DNA of 64,000 nucleotides, taken from contig JACZVC010000010.1 of assembly GCA_022572885.1 (NCBI GenBank), forward strand, positions 1-64,000. Reading direction: 5' to 3'. Below are positions 15,370-25,906 of this stretch, piece by piece. Source of the DNA: Pseudomonadota bacterium. Lineage in GTDB: Bacteria > Pseudomonadota > Gammaproteobacteria > Steroidobacterales > MnTg04. Every line of letters starts with the position of its first letter. Position 1 is the stretch's first letter. The notes beneath the pieces were generated by a model that saw nothing but the letters and a program-made list of their open reading frames with translations, was not told the origin of the DNA and made no database searches. Both the position numbers and the translations under genes were made by a program.

Positions 15370-16911
15370 ATGGCCGTTCGCCAGCAATCGCTAATCCTGC
15401 CGGAGCGGGAGCTTTACCAGCCCCCGGATGCCACCGTGCTGCTGTCACAGCATGCGCGACGCCCCCGGTTGTGGCTGGCTCTGCGGCTGCCGCAACTGCC
15501 CGTTGAGGTATTTTCAGCCACCGCTGGCCAGGCGCTGGCGGTGGTGGCAAGCAGTGCCGGCGGCCGGTGCGTGCAGTTTTGCAATCCCGCTGCCAGGCGA
15601 CTGGGTCTGCGTCCGGGCCTGACCCCCGGCGCTGCCTTCGTGCTGGCGCCGGATCTGCATTTGCCGGAGCGCAGTCCATGGCGGGAGCAACAGCTTTTGC
15701 AGCGTCTGGCAGACTGGGCCGGCCAGTACACCTCGCTGGTCAGCCTGGAACCGCCGGATGGGCTGTTGCTTGAGATTCATGGCAGTTTGCGGCTGTTTGG
15801 CGGCTTGGGCAGGCTCTGGCAATTGCTGGAACAAGGCCTGGCCAGTCGTGGCCATCGGGTTGAAATGGCGGTTGCGCCGACGGCGCAGGCTGCCTTGTGG
15901 CTGGCCAGGGGTGCGCCGGGGAGCCAGGTTGAAAAGACCCATATGCTGACCGGTGTATTGAGTCGTTTGTCATTGCAGCGACTGAACTGGCCGCAGCGGG
16001 TGGTAAAGGCCCTGGATGAAATGGGGCTGCGCCAGCTCGGTGACTGTTTGCGCCTGCCGCGTGAAGGTTTTGCACGGCGCCTGGGCGCTGAACGCCTGGC
16101 TGAACTGGACCGGGCAGTGGGCCGGATACCGGAAGCCCGTACCGCGTGGGTATCGGCAAGCCGCTTCAGCTTGTCCGTCGATCTGCATACGGAGTGCCTG
16201 GACCGCGAGCGGTTGATGCGTGCCATACGGCCGCTGTTTGAGCAATTGCAGCGGTACCTGGTCGTCCGCCAGTCCGGTGTGCAACTGGTGGAGCTCAAAC
16301 TTTGTCACCTGCGGGCGCGGGCAAGCCCGATCGTCCTGCGCCTGCTATCGCCCGCTTGCCAGGCGGCGCATTTTCAGGCTTTGCTCGGCGGCCATCTGGA
16401 GCGTATCGAATTGCCCGAACCGGTCGTGGCCCTGACTCTGCGGGCGGGTCGGTTGCAGCCGCTGGCGGCTGTCAGCGGCGATTTACTGGCCAGCCGCCAG
16501 CGCATGGGCGGCAACGGGCTGTCGGCAGGACGCCTGGTGGAATGTCTGCGGGCACGGCTGGGCCGGCGCGCCGTTTACGGGGTTGGCCTGCAAGCAGACT
16601 ACCGCCCCGACCGGGCCTGGCGGCGGGTGGAACCGGTCACCAGCCACGTGAGCGGCCACCCTGTGCAACTCAGCCGGCCACTGTGGTTGCTGGAATCGCC
16701 GACACCCCTTCGCCAGCAACAAGGATGGCCGTGGCAGGAGGGCCGGTTGCGCATCGAGGCCGGGCCGGAGCGCATCGAAAGCGGCTGGTGGGATGGCGCC
16801 GATATCAGCCGCGATTATTACCTGGCGCGTAATGCGTATCAGCAATGGTTGTGGATATACCGTGAGCGCCGGGGCGCCCGCCGCTGGTATCTGCATGGCT
16901 TGTTTGCATGA
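15370..16911 (+). CDS. imuB: ImuB, Y-family polymerase-like mutasome subunit
   Basis: ImuB resembles Y-family DNA polymerases but lacks catalytic acids; it bridges ImuA, DnaE2 and the beta clamp. The 513-residue protein has the ImuB-type N-terminal [13 protein letters not shown], where active Y-family enzymes have an acidic metal ligand. The palm and finger regions follow ([12 protein letters not shown] near 138), then an HhH-like [14 protein letters not shown] segment (about 221-235). A possible clamp-binding stretch QLSRPLWLL lies near residue 436. The first about 33 residues before LWLAL are longer than in most homologues, and no ribosome binding site precedes ATG 15370, so the true start is uncertain. 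The 3' end overlaps dnaE2 by four bases. Confidence 0.92.
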   Translation: MAVRQQSLILPERELYQPPDATVLLSQHARRPRLWLALRLPQLPVEVFSATAGQALAVVASSAGGRCVQFCNPAARRLGLRPGLTPGAAFVLAPDLHLPERSPWREQQLLQRLADWAGQYTSLVSLEPPDGLLLEIHGSLRLFGGLGRLWQLLEQGLASRGHRVEMAVAPTAQAALWLARGAPGSQVEKTHMLTGVLSRLSLQRLNWPQRVVKALDEMGLRQLGDCLRLPREGFARRLGAERLAELDRAVGRIPEARTAWVSASRFSLSVDLHTECLDRERLMRAIRPLFEQLQRYLVVRQSGVQLVELKLCHLRARASPIVLRLLSPACQAAHFQALLGGHLERIELPEPVVALTLRAGRLQPLAAVSGDLLASRQRMGGNGLSAGRLVECLRARLGRRAVYGVGLQADYRPDRAWRRVEPVTSHVSGHPVQLSRPLWLLESPTPLRQQQGWPWQEGRLRIEAGPERIESGWWDGADISRDYYLARNAYQQWLWIYRERRGARRWYLHGLFA

Positions 16912-19900
16912 AACTCCCGGACTATGCGGAATTACACTGCCTGAGTAATTACACTTTTCTGCGCGGAGCATCCCATCCCGGGGAACTGGTCCGGCGGGCA
17001 AAAGAGCTGGGTTACAGCGCGCTGGCGATCACTGACGAATGCTCGGTGGCCGGCGTCGTCCGCGCCCATGCGGCAGCCAGGGAGCATCGGCTGAAGCTGA
17101 TCATCGGCAGTGAATTTCACCTCGACGACGGATTGCACCTGGTCGTCCTGGCCTGCACCCGCACCGGCTATGGCAGTTTGTGCCGGCTGATCAGCCAGGG
17201 TCGCCGGGCGGCGAAAAAAGGCAGCTATGAGCTGCAACGGCCAGCGCTGACCGGATTGCGCGATTGCCTGTTGATCTGGTTTCCCAAAACCCGGTCCGCT
17301 GAGAACCATGGCGCCTGGCTGTCGCGCCGGTTCCCCGGGAGGGTCTGGCTGGGGGTCGAATTGCTGGCGCATGGCCGGGACCGCCGGCAACTGGCCGCAG
17401 CGAGCGCACTTGGCGAAAAACTCGGGCTGCCGCTGGTGGCCTGTGGCGATGTGCACATGCACCGGCGCGGCAGACGCGCGCTGCAGGACACACTGACGGC
17501 AATCCGGCTGGGGACCACGGTTGCCGCGGCCGGGGATGCGTTGTACAGCAATGGCGAACGTCATCTGCGCTCCCGGGAAAGCCTGCTGCGTCTCTATCCG
17601 CGAGACCTGCTGGAGCAAAGCCGGCTGATCGCCGGGCTTTGTCATTTTTCGCTGGATGAGTTGCGCTACGAGTACCCGCGGGAACTGGTGCCGGTGGGTG
17701 AAACACCCGCCAGCTATCTGCGCCAGCTGACCGAAGCCGGGATGGCCTGGCGCTGGCCTGACGGTGTGCCGAAAGCGGTCGGGGAGCAGGTCGAGTGCGA
17801 GTTGAAATTGATCAGCGAGCTGGCCTACGAACCGTATTTTCTGACCGTTCACGACATCGTCAGTTTTGCCCGGCGCCGCGGCATTCTCTGCCAGGGACGA
17901 GGTTCGGCCGCCAATTCCGCCGTGTGTTTTTGCCTGGGCATCACCGAAGTCGATCCGGCGCGCATGTCGATGCTGTTCGAGCGTTTTATTTCGCGCGAGC
18001 GCGACGAACCACCGGATATTGATGTGGATTTTGAGCACCAGCGGCGCGAGGAAGTCATCCAGTACATTTACCGGCAATACACCCGCGAGCGGGCGGCGCT
18101 GACGGCCACCGTCATCAGTTACCGGCCACGCAGCGCAATGCGCGATGTCGGCAAGGCCCTGGGACTGAATCAGTTGCAGGTTGACCGTCTGGCACGGACC
18201 ATGCAGTGGCGGGATCGCCGGGAGGTCCAGGATGAACGGGTCGTGGAGGCCGGGTTCGACCCGGCTAACCCTGCCGTGCATCGTTTGCTGACGCTGGTGC
18301 GCGAGTTGATTGGTTTTCCACGGCACCTTTCGCAGCATGTGGGTGGTTTCGTGATCTCGCAGGGTCCGCTGGCGGAACTGGTGCCGGTCGAAAATGCAGC
18401 CATGCCCGAGCGCACGGTGATCCAGTGGGACAAGGATGATCTCGATGAGCTGGGACTGCTCAAGGTGGATGTACTCGGCCTGGGCATGCTTTCCGCCATC
18501 AGGCGCTGTTTTGACCTGATCGAGAAATTTGGCGGTCGCCGCCTGATGCTGGCGACGGTACCGGCCGAAGACCCGCGGGTTTACGACATGATTTGCCGTG
18601 CCGATACCGTCGGTGTGTTTCAGATCGAATCGCGGGCGCAAATGGCAATGCTGCCGCGCCTCAAGCCAAGGAATTATTACGACCTGGTGATCGAGATTGC
18701 GCTGATTCGCCCCGGGCCGATACAAGGCGGCATGGTGCATCCCTATCTGCGCCGGCGGCGGGGCGAAGAAGCGGTGAATTATCCCAGCCCGGCGGTTCGC
18801 AAGGTGCTGGAGCGCACGCTGGGCGTACCCATTTTCCAGGAGCAGGTCATGCAACTGGCGGTTGTCGCGGCCGGCTTTACCCCGGGCGAGGCCGATCGTC
18901 TGCGCCGCGCCATGGCGGCCTGGAAGCGCAAGGGCGGTCTGGGGCCATTCGAGGAGCGCCTGGTCCGGGGGATGCAGGACCGGGGCTATACCACTGAATT
19001 CGCCCGGCAGATTTTTCAGCAGATACTGGGGTTTGGCGAATACGGGTTCCCCGAATCGCATGCCGCCAGTTTTGCGCTGTTGGTCTATGTCTCCGCCTGG
19101 CTGAAATACCATGAGCCTGCCGCGTTTACCTGCGCGCTGCTCAACAGTCAGCCGATGGGTTTTTATGCACCGGCACAACTGGTGCAGATGGCGCGCCGGC
19201 ATGGTGTCGAAGTGAGGGCGGTCGATATTCGTTCCAGCGATTGGGATTGCGTACTGGAGCGCGGCCGGGGCGGTAGGCCCGCCCTGCGCCTGGGTCTGCG
19301 CCTGGTCAGGGGATTGTCAGCCGACGCGGGTGAACGCTTGATGGCGGAACGGCGGGAGCGGGCTTTTGTCTGTGTGCAGGACCTGGCGGAACGTAGCCAG
19401 CTGAGCCGGCGCGACCTGGCGGCGCTGGCTGCGGCCGATGCCCTGTATTCTGTCAGCGGCCACCGCCATCGCGCTCGCTGGGATGTGGCGGGCCTGGAGC
19501 CGCCTTCTCCATTGTTTCCCAAACCGCGTATTGCGGAAGGTTTGCCATTGCTGCCATCGCCGACGGCCGAGGAGGCGGTGGTTGCCGATTATCGTACCCT
19601 GGGCCTGAGTCTCAGGGCGCACCCGATCGCCTTGCTGCGACGCCAATTGCAGGAAGCCGGGTGGTTAAGCTGTGCCGAATTTAAAAAACTGCCCGATGGC
19701 GCACCGGCCGCGGTCGCCGGCCTGGTGATCACCCGCCAGCGACCGGGCAGCGCCAGCGGTGTTGTGTTCGTGACGCTGGAGGACGAAAGCGATTGCAGCA
19801 ATGTCATCATCTGGCCGAAGCTGGTCGAGCGGCAACGCCGGGAAGTGCTGGAGGCGCGGTTGCTGGGTGTGCGGGGCAGGGTGCAGCGTGAGGGCGAGGT

Positions 19901-19982
19901 CTTGCACCTGATCGCCACCCGCCTGGAGGATCACAGTGAACTGCTGGGCAGTCTGCTCACCCGTTCACGCGATTTTCACTGA
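16908..19982 (+). CDS. dnaE2: Error-prone DNA polymerase III alpha subunit DnaE2 (ImuC)
   Basis: This C-family polymerase carries out damage-induced translesion synthesis with ImuA and ImuB. The 1024-residue length is typical for DnaE2 and shorter than DnaE1 (about 1160). The PHP domain opens the protein ([19 protein letters not shown]). The polymerase palm holds the acidic motif [10 protein letters not shown] (about 365-374), and the GRGSAANS and [13 protein letters not shown] motifs and the QEQVMQLA segment are all intact. The C-terminus has an OB-fold but lacks the tau-binding tail of the replicative enzyme. The start overlaps imuB (ATGA). The stop lies 7 bases inside the convergent gspF gene, so the two transcripts overlap and no terminator stands between them. 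Confidence 0.97.
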   Translation: MKLPDYAELHCLSNYTFLRGASHPGELVRRAKELGYSALAITDECSVAGVVRAHAAAREHRLKLIIGSEFHLDDGLHLVVLACTRTGYGSLCRLISQGRRAAKKGSYELQRPALTGLRDCLLIWFPKTRSAENHGAWLSRRFPGRVWLGVELLAHGRDRRQLAAASALGEKLGLPLVACGDVHMHRRGRRALQDTLTAIRLGTTVAAAGDALYSNGERHLRSRESLLRLYPRDLLEQSRLIAGLCHFSLDELRYEYPRELVPVGETPASYLRQLTEAGMAWRWPDGVPKAVGEQVECELKLISELAYEPYFLTVHDIVSFARRRGILCQGRGSAANSAVCFCLGITEVDPARMSMLFERFISRERDEPPDIDVDFEHQRREEVIQYIYRQYTRERAALTATVISYRPRSAMRDVGKALGLNQLQVDRLARTMQWRDRREVQDERVVEAGFDPANPAVHRLLTLVRELIGFPRHLSQHVGGFVISQGPLAELVPVENAAMPERTVIQWDKDDLDELGLLKVDVLGLGMLSAIRRCFDLIEKFGGRRLMLATVPAEDPRVYDMICRADTVGVFQIESRAQMAMLPRLKPRNYYDLVIEIALIRPGPIQGGMVHPYLRRRRGEEAVNYPSPAVRKVLERTLGVPIFQEQVMQLAVVAAGFTPGEADRLRRAMAAWKRKGGLGPFEERLVRGMQDRGYTTEFARQIFQQILGFGEYGFPESHAASFALLVYVSAWLKYHEPAAFTCALLNSQPMGFYAPAQLVQMARRHGVEVRAVDIRSSDWDCVLERGRGGRPALRLGLRLVRGLSADAGERLMAERRERAFVCVQDLAERSQLSRRDLAALAAADALYSVSGHRHRARWDVAGLEPPSPLFPKPRIAEGLPLLPSPTAEEAVVADYRTLGLSLRAHPIALLRRQLQEAGWLSCAEFKKLPDGAPAAVAGLVITRQRPGSASGVVFVTLEDESDCSNVIIWPKLVERQRREVLEARLLGVRGRVQREGEVLHLIATRLEDHSELLGSLLTRSRDFH

Positions 19983-21187
19983 ATAATCTGTTGCAGTTCG
20001 AAAATCGGTAACAGGATGGCGATCACAATGATAAAAACGAATATGGCCATCACGATAATCAGCGCAGGCTCCAGGATGCTCAGCATCGCCCCGATCAATG
20101 CGTCGAGTTCCCGCTCCTGGTTTTCGGCCGCGCGTTCGAGCATTTCGTCCAGTTTCCCGCTGGCTTCGCCGCTGGCGATCAGGTGTACGGTCATCGGCGG
20201 GAACAACCCGCGTGCCGCCAGCGATTGACTGATACTCGCGCCTTCGCGAACCCTCATCGTTGCTTCCTCGACCGCTTCCCACATCGGTAAATTGGCGATC
20301 ACTGAGCCGGCGATGCGCATCGATTCCAATACCGGTACGCCGCTGCCCGAGAGGATACTCAGCGTGCGCGTAAAGCGCGCGTTATTGAAACCGCGAACCA
20401 ATCGCGCCACCAGCGGCAGGCGCAACAGAAAACCATGGACCCGGCGCCGGGCGCTTTTCTGGCGTAGCCAGCGTTTGAACGCGAACACGCCGCCGGCGAT
20501 AGCGGCCAGGCCCAGCAGCCCGTAGTCCCGAATCAGGTGACTGACAGTGATCAGGGCGGTCGTCAGGAATGGCAGTTTCTGGTTGCTGTCTTCGAAAATA
20601 CCGACGATTTTCGGCACCACGAAAACCAGCATGCCGGTCACGATCATAATCGCCATGACCGATAGCACGATTGGATAAATCGCTGCAGAACTCAATTTCT
20701 GACGGAGTATCTGCCGGCTTTCGGTATAATCCGCCAGCCTTTCCAGCACCATATCCAGATGTCCGGACTGTTCACCGGCAGCGACCGTCGCCCGGTACAT
20801 CTCGGGAAACGCCTGTGGGAAATCAGCCATGCCAACCGCCAGCGGGTGTCCTTCCATCAAGCGTGAGCGCACGCCCATCAGGATGCTGCTGACCCTGGAT
20901 TTTTCGGTCTGCTGAGAGACGGCGCGCAGGGCTTCTTCCAGTGGCAGTCCCGCCCGCACCAGGGTCGCCAGTTGCCGGGTAAACAGGGCGAGGTCGCCGG
21001 CGCTGATGCCCTTGCGAAAACTCAGTTTGCGGCGCTTCTTTTCCTTCTCGACAACCTCGGTAACTTCCAGCGGGAGCAAGTGTCTTTCGCGCAACAGTTG
21101 CCGGACCTGCCGCGCATTGTCCCCTTCCAGCACTCCTTGCGCCTGCTTGCCGGTGGCATCGACCGCTTTGTAGTCAAAGGCGCCCAT
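19976..21187 (-). CDS. gspF: Type II secretion system inner-membrane protein GspF
   Basis: GspF is the polytopic platform protein of the type II secretion apparatus. The 403 residues contain two T2SSF domains (about 70-193 and 273-395). Three hydrophobic segments are seen near 168-190, 220-240 and 372-394. The N-terminus [15 protein letters not shown] is typical of GspF/PilC. PilC of type IV pili is the alternative, but the preceding gspC, gspD and gspE genes favour GspF. It is last in the minus-strand cluster C-D-E-F, and gspG-M are not present. The 3' end overlaps dnaE2 by 7 bases tail to tail. Confidence 0.93.
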   Translation of the reverse strand: MGAFDYKAVDATGKQAQGVLEGDNARQVRQLLRERHLLPLEVTEVVEKEKKRRKLSFRKGISAGDLALFTRQLATLVRAGLPLEEALRAVSQQTEKSRVSSILMGVRSRLMEGHPLAVGMADFPQAFPEMYRATVAAGEQSGHLDMVLERLADYTESRQILRQKLSSAAIYPIVLSVMAIMIVTGMLVFVVPKIVGIFEDSNQKLPFLTTALITVSHLIRDYGLLGLAAIAGGVFAFKRWLRQKSARRRVHGFLLRLPLVARLVRGFNNARFTRTLSILSGSGVPVLESMRIAGSVIANLPMWEAVEEATMRVREGASISQSLAARGLFPPMTVHLIASGEASGKLDEMLERAAENQERELDALIGAMLSILEPALIIVMAIFVFIIVIAILLPIFELQQIIQ

Positions 21188-21203
21188 CGCGTATCAGGAA
21201 TTC

Positions 21204-22721
21204 CTAGTCTTCACGGGTAACGCGCAACACTTCTTCGAGTGTGGTAATACCGGCGAGGACTTTGCTGCGCCCGTCGGCGCGGATACTGGCACTTTGCGAT
21301 CTGGCGTGTTCTTCCAGCAGGTGTTCGCTGGCCCTTTCATGAATCATCGATTTCATCGTGTCGTCGATAACCACCAGCTCATAGATGCCGGTGCGGCCGC
21401 TGTAACCGGTCTGGTTGCATTGCGCGCAGGCGGCAGCCCGGTAGAGGGTCAGTTTTTCCCGCGGGGGAGCCTGGAGCAGCTTTTTTTCACTGGCATCGGC
21501 TGCATAGGGCTCGCGGCACGCGGTGCAGAGCAGGCGTACCAGGCGCTGGGCGACTGCGCCGATCAGGCTCGAGGCGAGCAGGAACGGCTCGATGCCCATG
21601 TCCCGCAAACGGGTAACGGCGCCGACTGCGGTATTGGTATGCAATGTCGACAAGACGAGATGACCGGTCAGGCTGGCTTGTACCGCTATCTCGGCGGTTT
21701 CCAGATCGCGTATCTCGCCGACCATGACCACATCCGGATCCTGGCGTAAAATCGCGCGCAAACCCCTGGCAAAGGTCATTTTTACTTTGTTGTTGACCTG
21801 GCTTTGACCGATGCCATCGATGTAATACTCGATCGGATCCTCAATCGTCATAATGTTCCGCGTGTTGTCGTTGATGCGCGCCAACGCGGCGTACAAGGTC
21901 GTGGTCTTGCCCGAGCCGGTGGGTCCGGTGACCAGCAAAATACCGTGTGGCCGATGAATGAGCTGGTCCACGGTTTTCCGGGTTGCGCTGTCCATGCCCA
22001 GGCTGCCGAGATCGAGTCGTCCCGCCTGCTTGTCCAGCAAGCGCAGCACCACCCGTTCGCCGTGCCCCGATGGCATGGTCGAGACCCGAACGTCAACGGC
22101 GCGGCCGGCAATACGCAGCGAGATGCGGCCGTCTTGTGGCAAACGCTTTTCAGCGATATCCAGTCGCGACATCACCTTGATCCGGGAAACCACCAACGGT
22201 GCGACCGCGCGGCGCGATCGCAGGACTTCGCGCAATACCCCGTCGACGCGCAAGCGAACCACCAGCCGGTTTTCATAGGGCTCAATGTGTATGTCAGAGG
22301 CATTGGCCTTGATCGCTTCGGTCAGCAGGGCGTTGATCAGCCGGATGATCGGCGCGTCGTCCTCGCTCTCCAGCAGATCGGACGGCTCAGGCAGCTGCTC
22401 CGCAACCGTGCTCAGATCCATGTCTTCATCGAACTCGCCAACCATTTGCATGGCCGAGTTACTCCCCGCTTCGTAAGTCTGTTGCAGCAGGCTATCGAAA
22501 TTATCGCTGTCGACGCGCGTCAGATTCAGGGGAACCTGGAAATGCCTGCCCAGTTCAGCCAGCGTCAGCGGCGTTACATCCTGCCGGCAGACGGTGTCCA
22601 GCCGGCCGTCCTGGATTCCCCGAATCAGCACGCCATGGCGTTTGGCGAACGAAAAAGACAGCCTGGGTTGGCCGCTGTCGGCGATTGGGTTTTCTACCGG
22701 CCTGCTCTCAGGATCCGCCAT
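21204..22721 (-). CDS. gspE: Type II secretion ATPase GspE
   Basis: This cytoplasmic hexameric ATPase powers pseudopilus assembly. It is 505 residues from ATG 22721, chosen for its GAGGAAGG ribosome binding site; ATGs at 22733 and 22775 are alternatives. An N-terminal GspE/PilB domain (about 50-130) is followed by Walker A GPTGSGKTTT near residue 250. An aspartate box (MTIEDPIEYYIDG), Walker B (VVMVGEIRDLETAEIA) and a tetracysteine zinc site (CTAC ... CAQC, about 405-440) follow. It overlaps gspD by 14 bases and is 16 bases from gspF, so the genes are co-transcribed. The zinc motif and gene order separate it from PilT-type ATPases. Confidence 0.95.
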   Translation of the reverse strand: MADPESRPVENPIADSGQPRLSFSFAKRHGVLIRGIQDGRLDTVCRQDVTPLTLAELGRHFQVPLNLTRVDSDNFDSLLQQTYEAGSNSAMQMVGEFDEDMDLSTVAEQLPEPSDLLESEDDAPIIRLINALLTEAIKANASDIHIEPYENRLVVRLRVDGVLREVLRSRRAVAPLVVSRIKVMSRLDIAEKRLPQDGRISLRIAGRAVDVRVSTMPSGHGERVVLRLLDKQAGRLDLGSLGMDSATRKTVDQLIHRPHGILLVTGPTGSGKTTTLYAALARINDNTRNIMTIEDPIEYYIDGIGQSQVNNKVKMTFARGLRAILRQDPDVVMVGEIRDLETAEIAVQASLTGHLVLSTLHTNTAVGAVTRLRDMGIEPFLLASSLIGAVAQRLVRLLCTACREPYAADASEKKLLQAPPREKLTLYRAAACAQCNQTGYSGRTGIYELVVIDDTMKSMIHERASEHLLEEHARSQSASIRADGRSKVLAGITTLEEVLRVTRED

Positions 22722-24726
22722 CGCCTTCCTCATCTGCGGCGGCCGGCCGGGGGGCGTCACTGGCCGTTCCGCCAATGATGCGGCCGCTGCCGTCGATCGC
22801 GGGCAGGGTAGGTCTTTGCTCGCCAGGCATCATTTGTACCTGGCCCTGACGGAGCCCGCTGTCGAGCTGCAAATCGCGAATATAGTTGTACCTGGCGTTG
22901 GACTGCAGAACCGCCTGGGTGCCATCGCGCAGGATTGTCGGCCGGATGAAAACCATCAGATTGGTTTTTACCAGCTCGGTTTTCCTCGACCGGAACAAGG
23001 CGCCCAGTATTGGAATTCTACCGAGTATGGGAACGCGTTGTTCGGTTTCGATCAATAATTCTTCGATCAGGCCGCCAAGCACGATTATTCCGCCGTCTTC
23101 GACAATGACATTGGTACTGATGGTGCGTTTATTGGTCACCAGGTCAACGGCGCCTTCGGCCCCGCTAGAAATACTGGATTGTTCCTGCTCGACTTTCAGC
23201 AGTATTGCGCTGCCCTCGTTTATCTGTGGTGTGATGCGCAGTATGATGCCGACTTCCTGGCGCTGGATTGTCTGGAAGGGGTTGACGGAACCCGCGGCTG
23301 CACCGGTACCGACGAACTGGCCCGTGATAAAAGGCACTTCCTGGGCAACCTTGATCTCGGCCTCCATGTTGTCCACCGTCGTGATCGTCGGTTGCGACAA
23401 TATGTTGGTCGATGCATCACCGGCGAGCGCTGTTAGCACGGCGGCCCAACTGGTCTTGTTCTCTCTGAATCGTCCGACTATGCCGGTTAGTCCATCGCCG
23501 ACGAAATCACCAACGGTACCTTCACCACCATCCAGCGCGTCGACCGCGCCCGAGAGATTAAAACTATCGGAAAACTTTGACAACGCCGCTAAGTCACCGG
23601 TGTCACCAGGCGAGACTAGCCAGGACACCCCTAATTCATTGACCTTGCTCATTGACACTTCAACGATGATCGCATCGATCCGGACCTGCGCCCTGCGGAT
23701 GTCCAGTTTATCGATGATCGCCATCAGGTTGCGCATTTCCTTTGCCGGCGCGGTAATGACCAGCGCGTTGGTCATCAGGTCTGCCCAGATGATTACCGGG
23801 GTGTTGCCGGAACCGCTCTGCGGCGCACCAGCTGCACCTTGCGCCTGGGTCGCCTGGATCTGCGCCTGCAATTTTCCCGCGAGTTCCTCGGCATCGGCGT
23901 TGAACAGGTAACGAACCCGCGTGTTGCCGCCTTCCGCCAGCGGCGTATCCAGGGAGACAATCAGGGTGCGCATCTTCAGCCGGTTCTTGCTGTCGCCGCC
24001 GATCAGCACGCTGTTGGTACGCTGGTCGGCGGCAATATTCGACCGCGCCCGGCCGGCATCGCGCCCTGCCGGCTGGCGGATGGAATTGATGATGGTCACG
24101 ATCTCGATTGCCGATGCATGTTGCAGGGGAATAATCTCGATTTCGTCCTGGCCTTCCTGGTCGATGCGGGCGATGATCCGGGCAATACGCCGGACATTCG
24201 CAGCGCGGTCGGAAATGATCAGCATATTGGATTGCGGATAGGCCGCGAGGTGGCCGTACTGCGGAATCAGGGGCCGTAAAATCGGCACCAGTTGAGCCGC
24301 AACGACATTCTCAATCCGGATAACCCGGGTCACGATTTCATCGGGCCCATCGGTGCCCGAGGGTGCGCCGGGAACCTGTCGCGCATTGGCATCGGGCAGG
24401 ATCTTGATGAAATTGCCGGATTGCACCGCAATGTATCCGTAAACCTGCAGCAATGACTGGAACGCATTGTAAAAGGCGTCCGAACTCATCGGGGTCTGCG
24501 AAATCATGGTGACGTTTTGCTGGTTGACGCGCGGATCGACAATGAAATTCTTGCCGGTGACCTCGGCGACTGCCTCGATGATCTGGCGGATATCGACGTC
24601 CCGGAAATTGGGTGTTATCGATGCTTGCTGCCCGATCGCTAATGGGCTGGCAAGCAGGCCGAGCACCAATGTAGTCAATACCTGTCTGCGCAGGTTACCG
24701 GCTTTGGTACAGTTTTTTTTCATCAC
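22708..24726 (-). CDS. gspD: Type II secretion outer-membrane secretin GspD
   Basis: The secretin forms the outer-membrane channel through which folded exoproteins leave. The 672-residue precursor has a signal peptide (about 1-32) and an N0 domain (PNFRDVDIRQIIEAVAEVTGKNFIVD). Three N1-N3 repeats follow, with VRIENVVAAQLVPILRPL and IIPLQHASAIEIVTIINSIRQP motifs. The secretin domain (about 400-610) carries VPFITGQF and VLGGLIEE-type motifs. The C-terminal tail holds a proline-rich low-complexity stretch in place of an obvious S-domain, so pilotin dependence is unclear. It starts 27 bases after gspC ends. Confidence 0.96.
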   Translation of the reverse strand: MMKKNCTKAGNLRRQVLTTLVLGLLASPLAIGQQASITPNFRDVDIRQIIEAVAEVTGKNFIVDPRVNQQNVTMISQTPMSSDAFYNAFQSLLQVYGYIAVQSGNFIKILPDANARQVPGAPSGTDGPDEIVTRVIRIENVVAAQLVPILRPLIPQYGHLAAYPQSNMLIISDRAANVRRIARIIARIDQEGQDEIEIIPLQHASAIEIVTIINSIRQPAGRDAGRARSNIAADQRTNSVLIGGDSKNRLKMRTLIVSLDTPLAEGGNTRVRYLFNADAEELAGKLQAQIQATQAQGAAGAPQSGSGNTPVIIWADLMTNALVITAPAKEMRNLMAIIDKLDIRRAQVRIDAIIVEVSMSKVNELGVSWLVSPGDTGDLAALSKFSDSFNLSGAVDALDGGEGTVGDFVGDGLTGIVGRFRENKTSWAAVLTALAGDASTNILSQPTITTVDNMEAEIKVAQEVPFITGQFVGTGAAAGSVNPFQTIQRQEVGIILRITPQINEGSAILLKVEQEQSSISSGAEGAVDLVTNKRTISTNVIVEDGGIIVLGGLIEELLIETEQRVPILGRIPILGALFRSRKTELVKTNLMVFIRPTILRDGTQAVLQSNARYNYIRDLQLDSGLRQGQVQMMPGEQRPTLPAIDGSGRIIGGTASDAPRPAAADEEGDGGS

Positions 24727-24753
24727 TATTATCCATTTTTATCCGCCCGCAGC

Positions 24754-25710
24754 TCATCGACGCTGCGAGCCAGGCGGTAATTTTCTTATGGCAGAGCTTA
24801 TCTGGTCGAGATCGATCGTAATGACTTCGGGGATGCCGTTGCGCTCAACCGTTACTGTCACCTGGCTGCCCTGGTCTATTCCGGCCAGCAGATTCGTACT
24901 TTGATCCGGGTCCGTCAACGGTACGCCGTTGATACTGGTGGCCAGATCCCCCGGGCGGAAACCCAGTTCCGCAAAGGCGCGTCGCTGCCTGCCCGGGTAA
25001 ATTCGATATCCTTTGAGCCGGCCATCGGCGAAGTGCGGTTGCGGGCGGATTATCTCGCTCAGGGCGCCGCTATCGACGGCGCTTCGGAGCACCGTATTTC
25101 TACTCATATTTCTCAGGTTGCGCCGGCTGGTCGGCCGGTTGCGGGATCGTTCGTTCGCCGATATCTGGCTCGGTTCGGATAGCCTGAGCTCCTCCAGGCG
25201 GCCGCCGGTGCGTTGTAAAATGACCCGATGAGGCTCGACCAGGTAAAGCGTAGTGCCTGCGACGACCGGGTCGCCGATCGAATATACCTTTTCTTCGTTT
25301 CGGTACTCGATGATTGCCACGGCACGGTCGCGATCGCTGTCCCAAATTGTTCCTTTGAGAGTCAGGTCGAGCGTGGTCTCAGGAACATCGGAAACCAGGC
25401 CTGGGTCAGGGGTTTCAGGTACGTCATCCGTCACTGTGCCCTGAAAAGTACCAAACAGGCCCGCGTCCGTGATTATGGAAATATCTGTTTCGTGGGCAGC
25501 CTCGGCGGTGCCGGCCTCAGGTGAGGCAATCGGTTGCAACGGTTGCGAGGGATCGGTGATCAGCTGCAGTACCAAGATGGCGAGTTGCCAGGCCACCACG
25601 ATAACCAACAAAAAAGAAGTCCATTGCGGCAGTTTGCCGCTAAGCCGGGATAGTACGCGGGCGGCTTCACTGCTGCCCATTACACCGGTTTTGCTTGCCA
25701 GTTGATTCAT
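24754..25710 (-). CDS. gspC: Type II secretion protein GspC with PDZ domain
   Basis: GspC links the inner-membrane platform to the secretin. From ATG 25710 the protein has 318 residues: a short cytoplasmic part, one transmembrane helix (about 31-52, FLLVIVVAWQLAILVLQL), and an acidic, threonine/proline-rich linker. The homology region contacts GspD (about 112-175: LDLTLKGTIWD, AVAIIEYRNEEKVYSIGDPV). The C-terminal PDZ domain (about 230-305: GYRIYPGRQRRAFAELGFRPGDLATSINGVPL) is complete. The open frame continues 94 codons further upstream into a sequence without GspC character and overlaps the divergent cyclase gene, so that extension is rejected. Confidence 0.93.
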   Translation of the reverse strand: MNQLASKTGVMGSSEAARVLSRLSGKLPQWTSFLLVIVVAWQLAILVLQLITDPSQPLQPIASPEAGTAEAAHETDISIITDAGLFGTFQGTVTDDVPETPDPGLVSDVPETTLDLTLKGTIWDSDRDRAVAIIEYRNEEKVYSIGDPVVAGTTLYLVEPHRVILQRTGGRLEELRLSEPSQISANERSRNRPTSRRNLRNMSRNTVLRSAVDSGALSEIIRPQPHFADGRLKGYRIYPGRQRRAFAELGFRPGDLATSINGVPLTDPDQSTNLLAGIDQGSQVTVTVERNGIPEVITIDLDQISSAIRKLPPGSQRR

Positions 25711-25906
25711 ATAATTCGCAAGTCTAATTATTGGTATCGTGACCCAGGCCACAGAGTAACCGCGCCATAAGCGTTCATCATAAGTATGGGCTGTTCTATT
25801 GGAAAGTCCAAAAAGGCCTGTTTTGCAAGAATCGTGGTCATGCGGCTGCATGTCCACAAGCAGGATAATTATGCTATCTCGAGAGAAATGACGCGACCGG
25901 GGACTG

